Below are positions 8,486 to 17,300 of a DNA stretch of 40,810 nucleotides, in pieces. Numbering within the stretch: the first letter of the stretch is position 1; each line of letters begins with the position of its first letter. The position numbers and the translations under genes were made by a program. The notes under the pieces were generated by a model, which was not told where the DNA came from, did no database searches, and worked only from the letters and a program-made list of their open reading frames with translations. This DNA comes from Paenibacillus ehimensis NBRC 15659 (GTDB lineage Bacteria > Bacillota > Bacilli > Paenibacillales > NBRC-103111): contig NZ_BILX01000061.1 in assembly GCF_004000785.1 (NCBI RefSeq), positions 1-40,810 on the forward strand, written 5' to 3'.

Positions 8486-9280
8486 TCACCCTCCCTGAAC
8501 GAACAGCCGTGTCCGCGCGCTCCGCCAAAGTACATAAAGCGGTACAATCAACAGCACGAACCAGATGATCTGCACGGCAAATACGTTGTAAACGGCGCTG
8601 CCGGCGACTTTGCCGGTAAAGACGGAGCCAGGCAGATACGTGATCGCCGGAAACGGCAGCAGATTCATCAGCTCTTGTGCCCAGCCCGGGAAGAACGACA
8701 TCGGCACGACCAATCCGGAGAACAAATCGACGGTTACCCGTTTCATCCGCATCATGCCTTCGTTGTTTTCAAGGAAAAAAGCGAACAGTCCGGTAATAAT
8801 ATTGATTTGCGTATTGATCAGGAAGCTGAAGAACAGCATGGCGAGAAAAATAAGCCAGGTCAACGCGTCGGTCGGCAGCTGCACCGGGAACAAGAACGAA
8901 ACGATTACTATGCCCGGCACGGAAAACAGCAGGAACCGGAACAGGCCTTCGCCGAGACCCTGCATCATTTTGACGACGATGTAATTGTACGGGCGGATGA
9001 ACTGGATCGCCACACTGCCGTCTTTGATTTCATTTGCGATTTCCCGGTCCAGATTGTTGAAATAAAAAGCCCGCGCCATCCACGATACGGCCACATAGGT
9101 CGTCATCTGCGTTACGGTCATCCCGCCGAGCAGCTCTTTCGTCCCGTAAATCGCCTTCCAAAGAAAATAATAGGCTCCAATATTAAGAGCATAAATAATA
9201 ATTCCGCTGTAATAATTAACACGGTAAGCGAGCATCATCAGGAAGCGGATGCGGATAATGTCAAGATAAGCGCTAACCAT
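8486..9280 (-). CDS. ABC-2 type transporter permease
   Basis: A 264-residue membrane protein with about six hydrophobic segments and the segment EIKDGSVAIQFIRPYNYI, the counterpart of the GEMDRILTRP segment in the next gene. Its ATG overlaps the end of the ATPase gene by 8 bases, indicating translational coupling. It should form the channel with the other permease. Confidence 0.88.
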   Translation of the reverse strand: MVSAYLDIIRIRFLMMLAYRVNYYSGIIIYALNIGAYYFLWKAIYGTKELLGGMTVTQMTTYVAVSWMARAFYFNNLDREIANEIKDGSVAIQFIRPYNYIVVKMMQGLGEGLFRFLLFSVPGIVIVSFLFPVQLPTDALTWLIFLAMLFFSFLINTQINIITGLFAFFLENNEGMMRMKRVTVDLFSGLVVPMSFFPGWAQELMNLLPFPAITYLPGSVFTGKVAGSAVYNVFAVQIIWFVLLIVPLYVLWRSARTRLFVQGG

Positions 9281-10325
9281 GCAGCGTCACTTCCTGTCCT
9301 TCGCGCAGCTCCTTTTTCGCTTCCGCCGATCCGGATTTGTAAATTTCCCGTACGATGTCGTCCGTGTTCGTCTCGAGGATTTTAATGTCCTCGATCGTCA
9401 GCATGCCAACGACCCGGCTGAGCACCTCGGAGACGCTTGCCGCCTGCTGCGGGATCCATACTTTGGCCGTCAGCTCATTGTCAAGCGACCAGTCTACTTG
9501 AAGTCCGCCCGTCAGCTCCCGCAAACGAAGCAGCGATACCGGCTCCGAGAATCGGAGAATGACTTCTTTGCCTTTGCCCCAACGTTCCTTCAGCTCCTCA
9601 AGTCCTCCGTCGTAGATGATCCGGCCGTCGTCGAGCATAATGACCCGGGAGCACAGCGCTTCGATATCCTGCAGATCGTGGGTTGTCAGCAGAATCGTCG
9701 TGCCGTACCGTTTGTTCATGGACTTTAGAAACTCTCGTATTTCCGTCTTAACCATAATATCCAGACCGATCGTAGGCTCGTCCAGAAACAAAATTGCCGG
9801 ATTGTGAATGAGCGACGCCGCCAGCTCGCAGCGCATCCGCTGGCCCAGACTCAGCTTGCGCACAGGCCGGTTCAACAGCTCGCCAAGCTGCAGCCGTTCC
9901 ACCAGCTCATCCATGCGGCTGCGGTAATCCGCATCCGGGACACGGTACACTTTTTTGAGCAGCTGAAACGATTCGATCACGCCGATATCCCACCAAAGCT
10001 GGCTGCGCTGGCCGAACACGACGCCGATATTCCGGACGAATTTCTCCCTCTCCTTATAAGGAACGAAGCCGCCGACGCGAATATCGCCGGAGGTCGGGAC
10101 GAGAATGCCGGTCAGCATTTTGATCGTGGTCGACTTTCCCGCCCCGTTCTCGCCGATGTAGCCGCAAATTTCGCCCTGCGGAATTTGGAAGCTGATATCT
10201 TTTACCGCGGCGACCTGATTGTACTCTCTCCGGAACAGGTCGCGTACGGCGCCTTTCAAGCCTTCCCGGTTTTTCTGAACTTTAAATTCTTTTCTCAGCC
10301 GATGCACGTCGATGGCGAGATTCAT
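9273..10325 (-). CDS. ABC transporter ATP-binding protein
   Basis: A 350-residue cytoplasmic ATPase that energises the two downstream permeases. Visible are Walker A GENGAGKST, the Q-loop region VFGQRSQLWWD, signature LSLGQR (a variant of LSGGQ), Walker B AILFLDEP and the switch His in LTTHD. A C-terminal extension of about 100 residues follows the nucleotide-binding domain, as in natA-like exporters. The ATG at 10325 has AGGAGG 10 bases upstream. Confidence 0.92.
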   Translation of the reverse strand: MNLAIDVHRLRKEFKVQKNREGLKGAVRDLFRREYNQVAAVKDISFQIPQGEICGYIGENGAGKSTTIKMLTGILVPTSGDIRVGGFVPYKEREKFVRNIGVVFGQRSQLWWDIGVIESFQLLKKVYRVPDADYRSRMDELVERLQLGELLNRPVRKLSLGQRMRCELAASLIHNPAILFLDEPTIGLDIMVKTEIREFLKSMNKRYGTTILLTTHDLQDIEALCSRVIMLDDGRIIYDGGLEELKERWGKGKEVILRFSEPVSLLRLRELTGGLQVDWSLDNELTAKVWIPQQAASVSEVLSRVVGMLTIEDIKILETNTDDIVREIYKSGSAEAKKELREGQEVTLHG

Positions 10326-10516
10326 AGGTGTAGGTCCTCCTGTCAAAATATGCCGAAGCTTGCAGGCGCGGATTGAAACCTTTTATAATAATGAAATAGT
10401 TTCCTGTCCTAACGTATGCATGTTCCTGCGGCATTGTCAAAACCTATATCCGTTATGATACACCAACCTTACGATCAGGAAAAGCGAACGCACCCAGAGG
10501 AGGGAACCGAATTCCC

Positions 10517-11554
10517 ATGGCCCGAACGATAAAATGGTTTTTCATTTCGCTGCTGCTGCTCTTGCTTGCAGGAATCGGCTATTTTACATATTCTTTCGTT
10601 CAATTTGCCAACAACATTCAGAGTCATCCCGATACGACCAAATTCGGCGGGCTTACCCCGAAGCAGCTCAGCATGTCGGACAACTACACCCCGCCCAAAT
10701 GGGAGGGCAATCAGCGGGTGAACGTGCTCATTCTCGGCGGCGATTCCCGGGGACTTAAGAAGAACGAAGTTCCGCGCTCCGATTCCATTATGGTCGCCTC
10801 TATCGATCCGGTGACGAAGAAAGCGTACTTGTTTTCGATTCTGCGCGACACCTATGTCAAAATTCCAGGACATGGCGAGGATCGCATCAATACGGCACTT
10901 GCCATCGGCGGGCCTAATCTGGCCATGCGCACGGTTAGCGACCTGCTCGGCATTCCGGTTCAATATTTTTTCTATACCGATTTCAAAGGCTTCATCGCGC
11001 TCACCGACGCCATCGGCGGCATCGATCTCGAAGTGGAGAAGGATATGAAATACCGCGATTCGGAGGATGGTCACGAATACGATATCAACCTAAAAAAAGG
11101 CATGCAGCATCTCGACGGCAAAATGGCGCTGCAGTATGTCCGGTTCCGTCACGATGCCATGAGCGATTTTTCCCGCACCGAGCGGCAGCGCAAATTTTTG
11201 CAAGCCGTCGCGCAAAAAATGCAGACGACCGGTTCCCTGATCCGGCTGCCGAAAATATTAAACAGTATCGATCCTTATCTCGAAACGAACATGACGACGA
11301 CCGACATGCTCAAGCTCGGAACCCTCGCCTTCGAAGCGAAAACCGAGGGCATGGTCAGCCAGCAGATTCCGCCTTCCGAGCTGCTGATCGAAAAACGGGT
11401 CGGCGGCGCCGAAGTCCTCAGCGTCAACCGAACCAAGCTTCAGGATTACATCAAGGCACTATTCGAAGGCCGGGACCCGCTGGCCCCTGCCGGCAAGCCT
11501 GCGGAAGCCGGCAATAAAAGCACGACCGGCGCCGCTCCGGCCAAAAAACAATAG
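10517..11554 (+). CDS. LytR-CpsA-Psr (LCP) family cell-wall polymer ligase
   Basis: A 345-residue membrane-anchored LCP protein: short cytoplasmic end, one transmembrane helix (about residues 6-30), then the extracytoplasmic LCP domain. Conserved segments include LILGGDSRG, RSDSIMVASID, SILRDTYVKIPG, RINTALAIGG and YVRFRHD...DFSRTERQRKF with the Arg and Asp residues that bind polyprenyl phosphate. Family members attach anionic polymers such as teichoic acids to peptidoglycan. A Pro/Ala-rich tail (about 320-345) is probably wall-proximal. Which polymer it attaches is unknown. Confidence 0.92.
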   Translation: MARTIKWFFISLLLLLLAGIGYFTYSFVQFANNIQSHPDTTKFGGLTPKQLSMSDNYTPPKWEGNQRVNVLILGGDSRGLKKNEVPRSDSIMVASIDPVTKKAYLFSILRDTYVKIPGHGEDRINTALAIGGPNLAMRTVSDLLGIPVQYFFYTDFKGFIALTDAIGGIDLEVEKDMKYRDSEDGHEYDINLKKGMQHLDGKMALQYVRFRHDAMSDFSRTERQRKFLQAVAQKMQTTGSLIRLPKILNSIDPYLETNMTTTDMLKLGTLAFEAKTEGMVSQQIPPSELLIEKRVGGAEVLSVNRTKLQDYIKALFEGRDPLAPAGKPAEAGNKSTTGAAPAKKQ

Positions 11555-11623
11555 CAGCTATGAACCATACGCAAGCGGGAGGCCTGAGGCATCCCGCTTT
11601 TGACCTGAAAGGAGAACTGTTCT

Positions 11624-12433
11624 ATGATCGAAATTCATGTTATTGACGCCTTTGCGAACAAGCCGTTTCGCGGCAACCCTGCGGCGGTTTGCCTGCTGGA
11701 GCGCTTTCCTTCGGACCAATGGCTTCAGCAGGTTGCCATGGAAATGAACTTGTCGGAAACGGCCTTTCTCTCTCCCCAAGAGGACGGGAGCTTCCGGCTC
11801 CGCTGGTTTACACCCACGGTCGAGGTCGATTTGTGCGGCCACGCCACACTCGCCAGTGCGCATTACTTGTGGGAAACCGGGAGAGTCGATCGCAAACAGG
11901 CTTTAACCTTTCATACGCTGAGCGGGCAGCTGACGGCCTCCGCTAGCGAGGACGGCTGGATTCGGCTTGATTTTCCCGTGGAGCAGATTACCGAAACGGA
12001 GGCGCCGGACCGGCTGGCCGATGCCTTGGGCGGAGCTGTGCCCCGTTTTGTCGGAACCAACCAGCTGGATTTGCTGGTCGAACTGGACTTGGAGGAAGCC
12101 GTGCGGGAGCTAAAGCCCAATTTCGCCATCATGGCGGAGCTCGGTGTCCGCGGCGTGCTGGTTACGGCCCGTTCGCAGGATGAACGGTACGACTTCGCCT
12201 CCCGCTGCTTCTTCCCGGCGCTGGGAATTGACGAAGATCCGGTTACCGGATCGGCCCATTGCGCACTGGCGCCTTACTGGCGGGACAAGCTGGGAAAAGA
12301 CCAAATGACGGCCCTTCAATCGTCCGCAAGAACAGGCGTTCTCAGGCTTACACTGGCCGGTGACCGTCTGCACATTCGGGGTCAAGCGGTCACGGTGCTT
12401 AAAGGCTCGCTGCTCCACCTTCCCGCACAATGA
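11624..12433 (+). CDS. PhzF family isomerase/epimerase
   Basis: A 269-residue protein with the two-lobed PhzF fold, related to diaminopimelate epimerase. Conserved elements are the N-terminal VIDAFANKPFRGNPAAVC, the catalytic Glu in NLSETAF (about residue 46), DLCGHATLASA, and EDPVTGSAHC. Family members isomerise small acids; most are not in phenazine pathways, and no phenazine genes are nearby. A good ribosome site (AAAGGAG) precedes the ATG. The substrate is unknown. Confidence 0.88.
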   Translation: MIEIHVIDAFANKPFRGNPAAVCLLERFPSDQWLQQVAMEMNLSETAFLSPQEDGSFRLRWFTPTVEVDLCGHATLASAHYLWETGRVDRKQALTFHTLSGQLTASASEDGWIRLDFPVEQITETEAPDRLADALGGAVPRFVGTNQLDLLVELDLEEAVRELKPNFAIMAELGVRGVLVTARSQDERYDFASRCFFPALGIDEDPVTGSAHCALAPYWRDKLGKDQMTALQSSARTGVLRLTLAGDRLHIRGQAVTVLKGSLLHLPAQ

Positions 12434-12453
12434 CGCACCGATGCGAAGAAAAA

Positions 12454-12482
12454 TTCACTGCCGGAACGCAATCCTTTATAAT
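12454..12482 (+). promoter_or_regulatory. Sigma-A promoter of the aminotransferase gene
   Basis: TTCACT (12454-12459) and a perfect TATAAT (12477-12482) with 17-base spacing lie 35 bases before the hemL ATG. Confidence 0.75.
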
Positions 12483-12517
12483 GGAGATATACATATATGG
12501 AAAGGACTTGAATCATA

Positions 12518-13873
12518 ATGAGCAATCCATTTGCGTCCAACGCATCCGAAGCCACTCCTCGCACACGTTCCGCAGCGCTATATGCGGAAGCGCTCGAGCA
12601 TATCGTCGGCGGGGTCAACAGCCCTTCCCGCTCCTTCAAAGCCGTGGGCGGCGGAGCGCCCGTATTCATGAAACGGGGACAAGGAGCGTATTTCTGGGAC
12701 GAAGACGGCAACCGCTACATCGACTATTTGGCCGCCTACGGTCCGATCATTCTCGGCCACGCGCATCCTCATGTGACATCCGCCATTGTTCGTGCGGCGG
12801 AAAACGGAACCTTGTATGGTACGCCGACCGAACTCGAAATCCGCTTCGCCCGGATGCTGAAAGAAGCGATTCCGTCGCTCGATAAGGTCCGCTTCGTCAA
12901 CTCCGGCACCGAAGCCGTCATGACGACGATCCGGGTAGCCCGCGCCTATACCGGCCGGAATAAAATCATTAAGTTCGCGGGCTGCTACCACGGCCATTCG
13001 GACCTCGTGCTCGTCGCCGCGGGCTCCGGCCCGTCCACCCTCGGCATACCGGACAGCGCCGGTATTCCGGTCAGCATCGCGCATGAGGTCATTACCGTGC
13101 CGTTCAACGACCTCGCTGCATTGGACGCCGCGCTGGAGCGCTGGGGCAGCGACGTGGCCGCCGTCATGGTCGAGCCCATTGTCGGCAACTTCGGCATGGT
13201 TATGCCGAAGCCCGGCTTCCTGGAAGGACTGTGCTCCGCCGCCCGACGGAACGGCTCCCTTGTCATCTACGACGAGGTGATCACCGCGTTCCGCTTCCAT
13301 TACGGCGCTGCCTCAACCTTTGCCGGACTGCCAGAGGGCACGGATTACGCAGCCATCGAGCCTGATCTTACCGCCCTTGGGAAAATCATCGGCGGCGGAC
13401 TGCCGATCGGCGCATACGGCGGCCGCGCCGAGATCATGGCGCAGGTGGCGCCGCTCGGTCCGGCCTACCAAGCCGGTACCATGGCCGGGAACCCGGCATC
13501 GATTTCCGCCGGGATCGCGTGCTTGGAGACGCTGCGGGAGCCCGGCACCTACGAGCGGCTGGACCGGCTCGGCGCCATGCTGGAAACGGGCCTTGCCGAA
13601 GGGGCTCGCAAGCACGGTATCCCCCTGACCGTGAACCGTATCCGCGGCGCGCTGTCGACACACTTTTGCGACCATCCGGTGACAAACTACGACGAGGCGC
13701 AAAATACGGACGGCGAGCAGTTTGCAGCCTTTTTCCGCTCCATGCTGGAGGACGGCATCTGCCTGGCTCCGTCCAAATATGAAGCTTGGTTCTTGACCAC
13801 AGCCCATACGGACGAAGACGTCGCTTATACGATTGAAGCGGCAGACCGTGCGCTCTCCCGCCTGAACGTTTAA
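12518..13873 (+). CDS. hemL: Glutamate-1-semialdehyde 2,1-aminomutase (class III aminotransferase)
   Basis: A 451-residue PLP enzyme that converts glutamate-1-semialdehyde to 5-aminolevulinate for haem synthesis. Conserved elements are VGGVNSPSRSFKAVGG, FVNSGTEAVMTTIRVAR, KFAGCYHGHSDLVLVAAGSG, VIYDEVITAFR and the PLP lysine in LTALGKIIGGGLPIGAYGG. It stands alone with its own promoter and terminator, not in a hemAXCDBL cluster, so it may be the second copy (gsaB type) common in Bacilli. Confidence 0.9.
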   Translation: MSNPFASNASEATPRTRSAALYAEALEHIVGGVNSPSRSFKAVGGGAPVFMKRGQGAYFWDEDGNRYIDYLAAYGPIILGHAHPHVTSAIVRAAENGTLYGTPTELEIRFARMLKEAIPSLDKVRFVNSGTEAVMTTIRVARAYTGRNKIIKFAGCYHGHSDLVLVAAGSGPSTLGIPDSAGIPVSIAHEVITVPFNDLAALDAALERWGSDVAAVMVEPIVGNFGMVMPKPGFLEGLCSAARRNGSLVIYDEVITAFRFHYGAASTFAGLPEGTDYAAIEPDLTALGKIIGGGLPIGAYGGRAEIMAQVAPLGPAYQAGTMAGNPASISAGIACLETLREPGTYERLDRLGAMLETGLAEGARKHGIPLTVNRIRGALSTHFCDHPVTNYDEAQNTDGEQFAAFFRSMLEDGICLAPSKYEAWFLTTAHTDEDVAYTIEAADRALSRLNV

Positions 13874-13914
13874 CCAAGCAGATCGGCAATAAATTCCATT
13901 TATCACCCAAATCA

Positions 13915-13956
13915 CGAACTATTATCGAATACCGGTAATAGTTCGTTCGTTTTTTA
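13915..13956 (+). terminator. Terminator after hemL
   Basis: A 10-bp stem CGAACTATTA/TAATAGTTCG followed by TTCGTTTTTT. It lies 42 bases after the hemL stop. Confidence 0.9.
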
Positions 13957-14138
13957 TAAACCCGCATCATTCCGCTCCGAAATTGCCTGTATTCACCAGT
14001 TATGCAAAATAGACAGCGCTTACAATCAACATTTCCCTTCAATGTTCTATTGTCTCACATGAAATTTCGTGCTATTCTATAAATACTTTTAAGCTAAATA
14101 AACTCGGCTAAATGTAAGGTTTTTGGCATGTTACCTAT

Positions 14139-14200
14139 GAAGCTGCGCGATTGGACGGTTGGGACGGAGACCCTTGTATCACCCTCTTCCGCACAGCTTC
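14139..14200 (+). other. Possible structured leader upstream of glutamate synthase
   Basis: GAAGCTG (14139-14145) pairs with CAGCTTC (14194-14200), enclosing about 48 bases with a smaller GGG...CCC hairpin. There is no T run, so it is not a simple terminator. The rest of the gap 13957-14350 is AT-rich and holds no supported gene. I do not recognise a known riboswitch class. Confidence 0.3.
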
Positions 14201-14355
14201 TGCTGAATCGAGAAACCGAAAATCAAGTCAATTATGCAGAATAAATGTATTTTTATTCATTGCACTCATTCATTGACTCTTTCCGCTTTCTTGCTTCACA
14301 TGAACAAAGCCTTCTTTACAGGGTGAACCCGCAACTAATTTTAATGGGAGGTGAC

Positions 14356-14371
14356 GGTCAGCCTGCTGACC
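14356..14371 (+). promoter_or_regulatory. Hairpin between the ribosome binding site and the gltB start
   Basis: GGTCAG/CTGACC with a CCTG loop sits between GGGAGG (14347-14352) and the ATG at 14378. The linear spacing of 25 bases is too long, but folding the hairpin reduces it to about 9-10, which is near ideal. Confidence 0.55.
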
Positions 14372-14377
14372 ACGAGA

Positions 14378-17300
14378 ATGAATCAAGTTATGCGCAATGA
14401 AGGCCGCTTCCAGAATTTATTGGCCACCGAACATGATAGCTGCGGTATCATCTGTATTATTGAAAAGGACGGATTTCCGTCCCGCGACAACATTCAAAAG
14501 ACGATCGACGCCCTTGTCAAAATGGAACATCGTTCGGGTTTCATCAACGGGGAAGGCGACGGCTGCGGCATCCTGACCGACATTCCGCGCGCCCTGTGGG
14601 AGAAAAAGCTGACCGAAGCCGGTCTCGACGGCAAGCTTGCTTACGACGAGCGCTTCTCCGTCGCGCACATTTTCGTGCCGCGCAAGCTGGACATCTCCGC
14701 TCCCGATACGCAAAAAGGCATCCGCGAGCTGTTCTCCCAGTTTCAAGTCAGCATTCTCTTGGAGCAGGAAAACCAAGTGGACAGCAGCGTGCTCGGTCCG
14801 AACGGACGCAACGACGAACCGACCTTCTGGCAAATCGCAGGTCTATGCGACAAGCAGGAAGTGAAAGTCTCCGATCATCTGTTTGAGCTTCATGTGGCGA
14901 TCGAAGCCAAATACAACGTACACGTCGCCACCCTCAGCAACGTCACGGCCGCTTACAAAGTGATGGGCGCCGCCAGCATTTTGCCGAAATACTTCAATGA
15001 CACCCGCGACCCGCTGTTCGCAGCGCAGGTTACTATCGGACACAACCGATACTCCACGAACACTCAATCCAGCTTTTTCCGCGTACAGCCGTTCTCGCTG
15101 CTTGGCCATAACGGCGAGATCAATACGGTGAAAAAGATGCGGATCGAAGCCGACATGGTCGGCGTGCCCCTCGTTGACGGCGGCAGCGACTCCCAAGACA
15201 TGAACCGTACCATTGAAACGTTCATTCACCGTTTCGGCCTCAGCTTGTTCGAAGCGATGGAAGTCGTTTTCCCTCCGATTCTTAACGAAATGAAGCTTTT
15301 CCGTCCGGAACTGCAGGATATGTACGTTTACTTCCGCCAAGCTTGGGGTCACTACGCGCAAGGACCGGCAGGGATCGTTTCCCGTTACGGCAACGAGTGC
15401 ATTTTCAGCGTCGACGCGCTTGGTTTGCGTCCGGTATGGATGGTGGAAAGCGAAACGTCCCTCTATTTCTCCTCGGAGCAAGGGGTCATCACGGTCGGCG
15501 AAATGGTCGCAGATCCGAAACCGATCGCACCGGGCGAAAAAGTAGGCGTTGTCTTGACACCTGGCGAGCATGTTCAGGTGATTCCTTATCATCTGGTACA
15601 ATCCACCGTGCTGGAGCGCGTGCAAAGCCGTCTTGGCCTGGAAGGGCTGCGCAAGCACTTGAACAATGAAATTCCGGCCGTCGAAGCGGCGCCTTCTGCC
15701 GACGTCACGCCGACGGATGCGCTCTACAGCGCCTTCGGATGGGACCGCGACGGCATCCAAATGATCGAAACGACCGCCGAAACCGGCGCGGAGCCGATTC
15801 GCTCGCTCGGTCACGACAGCCCGCATGCCGCGTTGAACTGGGAGCGCCAGAATATCCCGGACTTCATTAAAGAAAGCGTTGCGGTTGTCACCAACCCGGC
15901 GATCGACCGTGACCGCGAGATGGAGCACTTCTCCACGCGCGTTGTCGTAGGGCCTCGCCCGGCCGTGTACAGCCAGCCCGATGACCGGCTGCGGGTAGAG
16001 CTGCTGTATCCTGTCGTGCTTGAGGGCAGCAACGGCATCGACTCTTTGGCCGAATTGAAACAACCGAGCTACGAGCAGCTCGTCGCCATGTTCGGTGCAC
16101 AAAACGGCGATGCCGTCGCCACGTTATCGACGACGTTCGCCCGCGGCACGTCGCTGAAGGATGCCCTGGAGCAGCTTGCAGCGGATGCCGTGCAAGCGGT
16201 GCGCAAAGGCGCTATGCTGCTTGTGCTGGACGACAGCGAAGCGCATCAGAACGACAGGCTGTGGATGGACCCGCATCTGGCCGTATCCAAAGTCGATATT
16301 GCCCTTCGCGAAGTGAAGCTCGGCTACGGTGACAACCTGCGCCGTCAAACGACGCTCGTCCTGCGCAGCGCGGCTATCCGCAATCTGCACGATATGGCCG
16401 TTGCCTGCGGCTTGGGCGCAGACGTGCTTTCCCCATACATTTTGTTCGCTACGGCAGCGGCGAAGGACGGCGCACCGGCGGCACGCAAAGTGTTTACCGC
16501 TTTGATGAAAGGCTTGGAGAAAGTCATCTCCACGATCGGTACACATGAGCTTCGCGGTTACACCCGCTTCTTCTCGTCGATCGGCCTGAAGCCGGAGCTC
16601 GCCGAAGTGCTGGATATTGTAAACTACTTGGGCAGCGATAAGGCCGGAACCGGCTTTGCCGAGCTTGAAGCCGATGCCGAAGCCCGTTACAACGACTTTG
16701 CCAATCCGAAAGCAAAGGCAGCCCGTAACTTCCGTTTCTTCCAGCGGATGTGGAAAGCGCTCGGCGATGCGGCTTCCGGAGCGGCTCCGTACGAAGACTA
16801 TCGCGACAAGCTGCGCGAAGAAGAAAAGAAAAACGCCATTTCCATCCGTCACGTTGCGGATTTCAATTATGAGAAAGCGCACGCCGAAGGCCGTAAACCG
16901 CTCGACCCTTCCCAAGTCGAGATTGGAATTGGCGGCCACGATCTGCCGATGCTCATCTCTTCCATGTCCTTCGGCTCGCAGAACGAGACCGCATTCCGCG
17001 CTTACGCAGAAGCCGGCGAACGCCTGAACATGGTGACCATGAACGGCGAAGGCGGCGAGATCAAAGACATGCTCGGCCGCTATAAACGGACTCGCGGCGC
17101 CCAAGTCGCATCCGGACGTTTCGGTGTCAACGTCGAGCTGGCAAACGCCGTAGCCTTCTTGGAAATCAAGATCGGTCAAGGTGCGAAACCGGGTGAAGGC
17201 GGACATCTTCCGGGTTCGAAGGTAACGGCAAAAATCGCCGCCGCACGGAACGCGACCATCGGCTCCGACCTGATTTCGCCATCCAACAACCATGACATTT

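Noticed and set aside
13957..14350. T-box or known riboswitch before gltB
   Set aside because: No T-box core sequence, specifier loop or terminator/antiterminator pair was found.
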